In this document: positions 1-7,780 of the stretch, piece by piece | How positions within the stretch are numbered: the first letter of the stretch is position 1 | Layout: every line of letters starts with the position of its first letter | Assembly (NCBI GenBank): GCA_900323505.1 | Contig: OOIN01000004.1 | Location: 1-64,000, forward strand | Reading direction: 5' to 3' | DNA from: Ustilago trichophora | Lineage: Eukaryota; Basidiomycota; Ustilaginomycetes; Ustilaginales; Ustilaginaceae | DNA length: 64,000 nt | Translations under genes and position numbers: made by a program | Notes under the pieces: generated by a model | What the model was told of the DNA's origin: nothing | The model's input: only the letters and a program-made list of their open reading frames with translations | The model's database searches: none

Positions 1-120
1 CCTAACCCTAACCCTAACCCTAACCCCTAACCCTAACCCTAACCCTAACCCTAACCCTAACCCTAACCCTAACCCTAACCCTAACCCTAACCCTAACCCT
101 AACCCTAACCCTAACCCTAA
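1..120. repeat. Telomere repeat tract (CCCTAA)n
   Basis: About twenty consecutive CCCTAA units form the left end of the window, equal to TTAGGG reading toward the chromosome end. One unit near position 24-28 carries an extra C. The tract joins unique sequence at 121 with no intervening variant repeats. This is the standard telomere repeat of many basidiomycetes, so the window starts at a true chromosome end. Confidence 0.98.
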
Positions 121-1059
121 GGCATCTCGAAAGAATCCACTGAATGCCCACCTGTTTGCAGCAGCAGAGTGTCCAGGAGGAACAAAGGGTCTGGTCCTGT
201 GGTAAAAAGATCGAGAGTTGAGGATGACCAAGTCCATAGGTTCGACAAGGATCTTGACTGAGAACTCTGGTAACTCGATCCAAGCAGCTTTTCCAAAGTT
301 GAATAAGAAGGATGGAATGCAGTCATCATTGTCGAGATGGATGCCACCTGCAAAGTTCGAGAAGAAGGCTACAGTAGTCCACCAGGGATGGAGAAGCTCG
401 ATGCTTTTGGAACCAAAGATGGATGCTAGCCACTTTCTGCCTTTGGATCGAGATGAAATGTTGCTCCTGAAGCTGGGATGGATCAAAGGTTGTGCAGTTC
501 TCATCACCAGGTCTGTGTGCATCCTTGCCCAGAAGAGAAGATCGAGTGCTTCAGGTTTGTATCGAGGGTCAGTGGTCTCCTTGGTGAAGTCCAGAGTCTG
601 TTTGCCTCGAGAGTGCCAGATTCCTAGGTGATGCTCGATGACTTTTCTCTTGGTGAGCTTGATCTTGAGCTTCTGTGTGCTGATTGTCGAGATGGGGATG
701 GGTTTCTTTGCCAGATATTGATCATAAAGGTGCTTGCCTATGAGGGAACTCTTCTTGGCTTCGAGAAACTTGGCATAGCTGGTGGGTGCAATCCTCTGGA
801 GCACGATCTCTTTGGTGTCTCTGTCTGCTAGAGTAAGGTTGGGTCGAGTTGAATGGCTGCTGCTGCCTTCTGCTAGTGCTTTGCACTCGATAAGATCAAA
901 CTGGCTGAGGTCTGTGTGCCTTTTGATATGATGTTGTCGAGACAGATCAATGTGGGTAGATTCTTCCTGGGAGTCTCGATAGCTCTGCCTCCTGCAGGCA
1001 TCTCTCTCTGCATTCCTCTTCCTCTTTCGATCCAAAGCTGCTTCACCCTTGGCTGGCAT
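1..1059 (-). CDS. Terminal TET/JBP-like 2OG-Fe(II) dioxygenase, 3' end open into telomere
   Basis: On the minus strand an ATG at 1059 opens a frame of 313 codons to position 121 that then continues into the telomere as Leu-Gly repeats (TTA GGG). After the irregular telomere unit it reads Val-Arg, so no stop codon exists before the end. Residues 1-35 are strongly basic (several Arg/Lys clusters). The C-terminal part has the double-stranded beta-helix dioxygenase signature: HLD (His241, Asp243), then NFG, LPE, a distal His near 287 in FYHR and Arg near 303 in NRWAF. The same order occurs in the dioxygenase domain of the neighbouring gene (both share H-[LF]-GIW, LPE and FFR), so the two are homologous. 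TET/JBP enzymes oxidise methylated pyrimidines in DNA; that substrate is inferred from family resemblance only. The catalytic core looks complete although the 3' end is cut by the telomere. CpG context is highly unusual (see findings). Upstream frame stops lie at 1117-1119 and 1135-1137. Confidence 0.72.
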   Translation of the reverse strand, partial: MPAKGEAALDRKRKRNAERDACRRQSYRDSQEESTHIDLSRQHHIKRHTDLSQFDLIECKALAEGSSSHSTRPNLTLADRDTKEIVLQRIAPTSYAKFLEAKKSSLIGKHLYDQYLAKKPIPISTISTQKLKIKLTKRKVIEHHLGIWHSRGKQTLDFTKETTDPRYKPEALDLLFWARMHTDLVMRTAQPLIHPSFRSNISSRSKGRKWLASIFGSKSIELLHPWWTTVAFFSNFAGGIHLDNDDCIPSFLFNFGKAAWIELPEFSVKILVEPMDLVILNSRSFYHRTRPFVPPGHSAAANRWAFSGFFRDALGLGLGLGLGLGLGLGLGLGLGLGLGLGLGLGVRVRVRVR

Positions 1060-1170
1060 GGCTGGAATGGATGATTGGATTGCTGGCAAGTGGATATGGA
1101 ACGATGATGGATGATTCTATGGTGGAGCTGGTGTCTACTGGTTGAATCTTTCTCGAGAGCCCAGCCTGGA

Positions 1171-1328
1171 GGGGGACTTGTCTCTTTCAGCCATTTTTGC
1201 TTCGACAAACAGGCAAGTCCCCCTCTGTGCTCACCAGCCAAAATTCATTGCCTGATTCTCGAAAGCAATTTTGGCTGGGGGACTTGTCATTCTGGACTCT
1301 TTTTTACAGCTCCAGAGGCAAGTCCCCC
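1171..1328. repeat. Cluster of four alternating inverted 10-mers with hairpin
   Basis: GGGGGACTTG occurs at 1171-1180 and 1277-1286, and its complement CAAGTCCCCC at 1214-1223 and 1319-1328, so orientations alternate at nearly regular spacing (43, 63 and 42 bp). The two inner copies flank a perfect 12-bp inverted repeat (CCAGCCAAAATT at 1234-1245 and its complement at 1267-1278). The copy at 1277-1286 abuts the stop codon of the helicase-dioxygenase gene (1287-1289) and the outermost copy lies in its last codons. It could act as a 3'-end or hairpin signal, or as a recombinase binding site next to a gene with a recombinase-like domain; both roles are inference. Confidence 0.75.
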
Positions 1329-4300
1329 AGCCTCACCGCACTGCTCCACCCTGCGCTTCTTTGATGCTGCTTGCCGCTCTGCCTCTTGCTCCTCCTCTGC
1401 CTTCCTTGCGTAGTATGTATGGTTGTGCTTCTTTGGCTCTCTCTGTTGCTGAAGCCCTTTGCGGAAGAAGCAGCTGATGGCCATGCGCTCTCCAGGGTCT
1501 GATCTTGCCTTTACATGAGCTGGGTGTTGGACGGTGAGGTGTTCCACGCTGTTGGAAAGGAACATGACGATGTCTTGTGGTTGCAGCTCCACTGCTATGC
1601 CATACTCTGGCAGCTGCAAGAGAGCATGTTGTCCGAGGTTGACCAGGATAGACACGTCTGCATCCTTCACGTCTTTGTGCACATTGCTGGAGAAGCCAAG
1701 GAATGGTGAGATGGTGGAGTACAGTGGGTGGCAGTACCGGTCCAGGTCATCCACTTGCTTCTCTGCCCAAGGGAAGTGGACATCCATGCGCTCTTGAAGC
1801 TCTGACCTGAAGGTATCACAGAGACCAGAGTGGCCATTCTTGATGATGGGGAGAACAAACTTGCGGGTGAACTCTTTGAACCAGATGCAGAACTCCGCCA
1901 CAGCTTGCCTGCCTTCCTCCCTGCCTGGCTGCTGAGTCTCTTCCAATAGAGTCAAGCTGACCATCATCTTGTCGTACCAGATGCCAAAGTGGTAGTGTGG
2001 AAAGTGCTGCTGCTGATCCACTGTCTGCCGAGTGTCTGCCTTGTGTTTCTTGCACTTGGCTGTCTCCATGACCTTGCGGAACAAGGTGGCACCTTTGCTA
2101 TAGCTCTTGGTCATGCTGGAGGCAGCAGACTCAGTGGCCGGACAGAAGTGCTGGAGGAAGACATTCCCGGTCTTGCTGTCCTGGAGGCTGATGTTGTGGG
2201 TGTAGACTGTGTTCTTGCAGTCATCAAAAGAGGTGATGGCCTGGCCGGTGATGATGGGCAAGGTCCAAGAGCACTTTGCCTGCCGATCCTTCTCCATTAC
2301 CTTGTACTGTTTGTCAAGGGTGTACGTCTTGGCATTGATGGACGCAAGGCTGTACTGCAGCCTCTTGATGCGCTTCTGATCTGCTTGAGAAGTGCCGCCA
2401 GGTACAGGTATGTATGTCATTGTGGTGTGATGTACCATGGGAAGTGTGATCCAACTCAAAGAGACGTGTCCAGTTTGGATTTTGATCCATCTCTTTGAGA
2501 CATGTCCAGTTTGGATTTTGATCCATCTCTTTGAGACGTGTCCAGTTTGGATTTTGATCCGTCTCTTTGAGACGGACTGATTTTGAATTTTCATCCATCT
2601 CTTTGAGACTGACTGATTCTTGGAATTTGCGCGTCTCTTTGAGATGGACCAATTTCTGAAATTTGCGCGTCTCTTTGAGATGGACTCATTCAACCTCATT
2701 GACGCGTCAGGCCTCCACTTTGTCTGCATTTTCACAGACTCTGGAAATGCAATTATTGATTTATTTTGAGAAACATGCAAAGTCTTCTATCTACATAGCC
2801 GCTGCTTCTACAGCCGCTGCAAACATGGCAAATGCCAGAAGCATACTCTCACCTTTGTAGGTCACGGCTGTACCTAGCTCACCTTGTACCACTACCGCAT
2901 GTGGGTCCATCTGATCCAAGCCAATCAACCGCAGCACATTGGCAGTGTGCTCTCTGCATCTGAGCACTGCCGCAACTACGGGCAGCACAATGTCAGCATA
3001 CCTGCGTGAGCATGCTGTAGAATTGGTTGAGCTGGTGTTGGCGCAAATGTTGATGGGAACCAGACATGCGTAACAAGCAATGTGCTTTGCTTTCTGCATG
3101 CGGCGCTTGAGGCCGCCAATGTAGGTTGCATTGATGCGTGGCTCTGATTGTGGCAACTTGTCCTTGATTTGCGGCCAGCAGTTGCAGTTGCTGAAAGAGT
3201 GTCGGATTCCATGTTGTCCAGAGCATGTGTGCTGGTTGCGGAAGAGGTAACACAAAGAGCACACACCGGCAAGGCTCTGCAGTAGCGATCTGCTGCTTGA
3301 TGTGTCAATGTCAATGTGCACAGGTGGATGTGCCGGTGATGGACTTAGGCTGAATGCAAATGGCGGAGGCGTAAAACTGAGAACCGGCAATGCTGGCTGA
3401 AGCTGGTTTTGAGCAGTGGAGGATAATATCTGGTTTGGCGCTCCTCTGCTTGCTGAGTGCTGATGGTTCAGGTCTAGAGCTGCCGTAAAACCTTGATGCC
3501 GCCGCTGACGTGGTGTAGGTGAATCCAAGGCCGTGGTGCTGACTTGCAACCGCCTACTGCTGCTGTTTGCAGCTTGGAGTTGACCAGCAGTCTGGGTCTT
3601 GCCATTCTGCTGCCGCTCACGCTTGTCAGACTCTGGCGGTGACTCCAAGCCAATGATCTTCTTTGGCGGTGTGACTGGTCCTTCCACACGCTGCTGGCAG
3701 AGGTCGCACAGCGCAAAGTCTGGCTGGCTGAGGCAAGTCACCGGCATTCCGTCCAGATAGCGTGAGATGGCCAGACGCCGGCAAGTACGCTCCTCTATGT
3801 AGAGCTGCACCTGTGCTTCACGTGTTTGGACTCTGGTGGCCAACAGCACCGCTGATGCTCCACTGCCACTACGTCCAGCGCGTCCTGACTCTTGCACGTA
3901 ACTGACCATGTCCCATGTATCACCGCAATGGACCACCAGACTGACATGTTGCGGATTGATGCCTGTGCCGATAGCTGTTGTTCCAACAATGACGCGTTTG
4001 CCAGTGTTGGTCTCTGTGGCAGAACACCGCAACCATGTTGAAACCGTTCTCTGCTTCTGCTCCTCTGGCATGTCTGCGATCACGCAAGTGCAATTGAGAT
4101 CCTCCGCTGTGGTTTGTGCTGCAGTGGTGGACTTGCAGAAGATCATCACTGCACCGGCAGGGTGAGCTTCAAGGAGACGCTTGATTTGGAATGGCATTTC
4201 CACACTTGATGTAAGTTGCTGGACCTTGTAGGAGATGTTTTTGCGGTTGGTGGCCGCCCTGATCATGCCAGTACCATCTTGCGGGAGACAGAGTGTGGTC

Positions 4301-7300
4301 TTGAAGGTGGGAACCAGAGTTGGTGGCAGCGTAGCCGTAAGGAAGTACTGCTGCACCCGCACAGCAGAGATGAGTGCCTTGATCTTCTCCATTGCCGGAC
4401 GGAAGGTGTTTTGAGTTACGCAGACATGGCACTCATCAAAGAAGATGGCTGCCAACCGCTTCTGCTGATCCAACTCTTGCGCCCAGTTGGCAAATGCTTG
4501 ACTGTAGCAGTTCTCTGCTGCAACAAAGACCAGCTGACTGCCCTCTACTCTGTCTGCACTCCGGTAGCCTGTCCACTTGCTTGCCACAATTCCAACCCAC
4601 TGACACTGCTCCATCAGATCATCTGTGAGTGCAATGAATGGCACCACCACAATAATGACAGAGGCTGGCGGCAGCCAATGCAGCGGTGCCATGAAAAGTG
4701 CAGACTTGCCGGACCCAGTGGCCATGACAATGATCAGTGGTGTCTCCTTGGCATAGATGGCATTGAGCGCATAGGCCTGCTCCAGTGTCTTGGTGCGGTG
4801 GCTGCCGGTCACCTTGAAGAGTGCATTGCTGACTGGTTCTGCTAGCACAGCAGAGCGTGAAATGGGGGCAGCAGGCACCGCACTTGTAGCGCTTGGTGGA
4901 GCAACTTCAATTGGATGCTCCAGCCTTTGCTTGACACACCGCATGTCCTCCTGCAAAGCATCCAGCTGCCGCTTCAGTGAAGATACTGCCTTGCAGTCAT
5001 CTCCTGCTGCCTTTCCTGCCATGAGGTGGTCATATGGCTTGACGTCCTCTTCAAAGCGGGATGGCATACCCCAGAATGCATGCCACCGCTCTGACACTTC
5101 CAACATGACATCCATGCTCTCTTGCGTGAGCTGATGCAGCATGCTTGCATCCAGGCCATAGTGCTGCTCTGCAGTCTGTGTTGAATGTCCAGCTTGAAGA
5201 TCGTGAGCGCTGTCCAACACCTCTTCTGCAGTCATGGACCTCGGACGGATGAGCTTGCGGTCAATGCTCACTGCCAGTTGCCGCCAAGTGCGCATGTTGA
5301 GGCCAGCCGTGATAGAGCTGATGTGCTCCTGGCAGAGTGCTTGCAGCATCTTGGTGACGGCATTTGTCTCCCATGCATTGCCGTGATGGTCCACCAAGAG
5401 CATAGAGCTGGCCGCACGGGGCTGCAGCACTGCATTATGTAGGAGATGGACAAACGGCACCACCTGAGCTACGTAAAAGACCACCATGCATCCCACTGGG
5501 TATGGCAGGAAGCGTGGAATCACCTTTTGACGTCCAGTGCCTTTCTTGCTGGGCAGAGCGGTGAAGACACTGCCATCATGCACAAAGAGGTTGCGTGGAC
5601 CAACAAGCGTGTTGGTGTGCTGCAATTGGAGCAGCTCTGTACCTCTTGCAGGCAGACCGCTACCAAGCTCAATGAGCACCGCAAGCAGCTTGGTGAATTC
5701 ATTGTGCATGCTGAAGTACGCATTGGCAGCATCTGCATCGAACTCCAACTCATCAGAGTATGGATCCATGAGGGGTTGCGCAGCAGGTACGTTACCAGCA
5801 GCAGCACGGCAGAGAACACTGCTGATGCTCTGCAGCTCCGGAGAAGCGGCCACAAAGCTGAAGTCTGGTTGCATGTTGCGGTGATCATCCAGAATGTGCT
5901 TCAGGTTGAGCGCAAGTGATGCATCCTCTGGCAAAAGGCAGAGCTGACGTAGCAAAGCTTCTGCCCGCTTTTGCGCACCATGCATCAGAGCTTGGAGACG
6001 GTCCACTTGGATGGTCTCTGTTCCAAACTTGACGCTCTTGAGATCTTGCTGCCAGGAAAAGTGGAAGTTGGTGCCATCATCTTGCGCAAGTACTGTGCCA
6101 TACCGGTGAAGGGATTGTAGGTATGAGCTGGCGGAGCTGCTGGTGCTGTACAGATAGCGCTTCATCTGTAGATCAACCTCGGCAGCAATCTCCTCAGCAG
6201 AGCGCTCAATGAGCACACCATCTTCTGGATCCAACAGCCACTGCCAGAGCACTGCACGGCAGCAGAACTCCAAGCTGGCAATGATGGACGTAGCGGCATT
6301 GACTGGAATGGGAGTGCCATCTGCGCTGACGCAGAGGTGGAGGAACAGCCGTACCAAAGCAAGCTTGTCATTCTCACCATACACCTCTGGCTGTTGCGTG
6401 ACCAAGAGGTGAGAGAGTTGGAGGAGGAGCGGCACTGCCTTGCTTGCCAGATCTTCATCAGTGAGCGGATCAATGTCTGCATCTGCACCGTAGTAAAGAT
6501 CATGCAGATCTTGCAGTACAGAGTCCAGGTGTGCGCTGAGACCAAGATGCTCAGTCTGGTCACTGTCACCGTAATAGCCAAAAGAGACACCGTCAAAGAC
6601 CGCATGGATAAGCAGAGCAAGTAAAAAGGCCCACATGTCCGCACGTTTCTTGACTGTTGGTAGGCTGAGGTTGTACGGCTGGCTTGGTTCAGGACTGTAG
6701 GCACGGAAAGTCTGTTGCACCTGCCTGCCAGTCTTGAGGAAAGCCGTCATCCATGTTGCGGCTGCTTGCTGTGTCATGACCAATACCCAATGGACAAAGT
6801 CTATATGAGCACCAGGCCACACCTTTTTTGACTTGCTGAGTGCGCCAATGGCCACAATAGGCTTGCCAGCCCAGTACGCATGCCAACCCAGCTGCTTGGC
6901 CCAAGGACCAATGTTGCCGCTGGCAGATTCAGGCTGAATGCCTGGCTTGAGCAGGTCTGCTTCACGGAGGCAATCTTCATTCTGCTTGAGGAAGGCATCC
7001 ACCTTTGTCTTGATATTGGCGCTGATGGTGCTTGCATCCAGAGCGGTGGTGAGAATGGCAGGAGGCGGTGTGGGATCCAGATCTTGATTGCGGACGTGAA
7101 GGTAGCGGATCTTCTTGCCGCACTCGTGCAACTTCTGCATGGGAACAGGATGGGTGTACGATGCTCTGCCTTTAGCATCAGGATGCCCACGCAGATGCTC
7201 GTAGAAAGCAGACTTGGCTTGGACGGCATAGGAGCACAAGTTGCAGCGGTAGCCTTGGAAGAGCTCACCCAGCTCAGGAATCATGCGCTCTGGCAGAAGA

Positions 7301-7780
7301 TCCTTGTTGATGCAGACCGTGCCAGGAGACGGTACATCCAGTTCATCAAGGAGGCTACGCAGCATCTCCTTGGCAGACCCAACCAGCGGCTTCTTGTGGA
7401 CCTTCTTGATGTGAGCCGTGACGTGCTTGAAGTCTGGGATGAGCGGCAATTGAGGACAACAGCTGTCCAGGGTGCAGAGCAGGATGCGGGGATGGTCCAC
7501 CAAGCGTAAGTTGAAGCGTGCCAGCTGAGCGGTGTGCTGAGGATCCACTGGAGTGGAAATGGCGGTTTCTTGATTTGCGGCTTGGTTGGCAGCAGGGAGA
7601 GCGTGACTGAATTCAAAAAATGCAAATAGTGATGTCAGCTGCTGATCATTGATGATGCGTGGTGATGATTGCCCAAACATACCTGTCCGTATCACTGACT
7701 GCGTCAATTGTGTCGATGCCTGCATCAACAAGTTCAGCAGCAAGTACGCTGTCATCAGGATGGAAAGATTGCTGAGACAT
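1287..7780 (-). CDS. Telomere-linked OrsD/Tyr-recombinase/RecQ helicase/2OG-dioxygenase fusion
   Basis: Three exons are proposed: 7780-7683, 7606-2853 and 2740-1287. Introns of 76 nt (donor gtatgt, acceptor cag) and 112 nt (donor gtgaga, acceptor cag) keep frame exactly, giving 2,101 residues. The start ATG at 7780 is chosen because the long frame upstream of exon 2 has no fitting ATG. Approximate domains: C2H2 and OrsD-like fingers 75-175 (YRCNLC...HLRGH); tyrosine-recombinase-like domain 640-870 with Arg in LPARGTELL (about 687), a KKGTGRQK hairpin, RTWRQ, and GHS...HYG (Tyr about 849); RecQ-type helicase 970-1310 with Walker A ATGSGKS (about 994), DECH (about 1089) and motif VI ESGRAGRSG (about 1270); Cys/His-rich segment 1460-1560; 12-residue basic repeats 1629-1712; dioxygenase about 1724-2060 with HKD (His about 1971), LPE, distal His about 2017 and Arg about 2035; basic tail. 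RecQ-like genes are known in Ustilago telomere-associated sequences. The dioxygenase fusion is inferred from splice phase. If intron 2 is retained, translation stops at 2791. Confidence 0.7.
2455..2707. repeat. Tandem array of about seven 36-bp units
   Basis: Units beginning CTCTTTGAGA recur every 36 bp at 2491, 2527, 2563, 2599, 2635 and 2671, with a partial unit before 2491. Neighbouring units toward the low-coordinate side are nearly identical (differences such as CATG/CGTG), while units toward 2700 are more diverged. Read on the minus strand in the dioxygenase frame each unit encodes 12 residues of the pattern SKRW-I-KIQ, strongly basic. The period is a multiple of three, so unit number can vary without breaking the frame. 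Confidence 0.9.
2741..2852 (-). other. Predicted phase-1 intron joining helicase to dioxygenase
   Basis: On the minus strand AAAG|gtgaga at 2853/2852 and tttccag|AG at 2741/2740 define a 112-nt intron. Splicing converts the helicase frame, which would otherwise stop at 2791, directly into the dioxygenase frame. The dioxygenase frame has no ATG between its upstream limit and this acceptor, which favours its being an internal exon. A second possible acceptor (atgcag, about 14 nt downstream) leads to an early stop. Confidence 0.65.
7607..7682 (-). other. Predicted intron 1 of the telomere-linked helicase gene
   Basis: The donor GACAG|gtatgt at 7683/7682 and acceptor gaattcag|T at 7607/7606 give a 76-nt intron. 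It joins an ATG-initiated 98-nt first exon in phase 2 to the long helicase exon. Without it the long frame would lack a plausible ATG near its upstream end. Confidence 0.7.

Noticed and set aside
2455..2707. CRISPR-like array
   Set aside because: The 36-bp units are contiguous without spacers and the genome is eukaryotic, so this is a minisatellite.
1287..2780. Stand-alone dioxygenase gene starting next to the helicase stop
   Set aside because: The frame opens with TTG, not ATG, and only 10 bp separate it from the helicase stop. A phase-correct intron joins the two, so an internal exon is the better reading.
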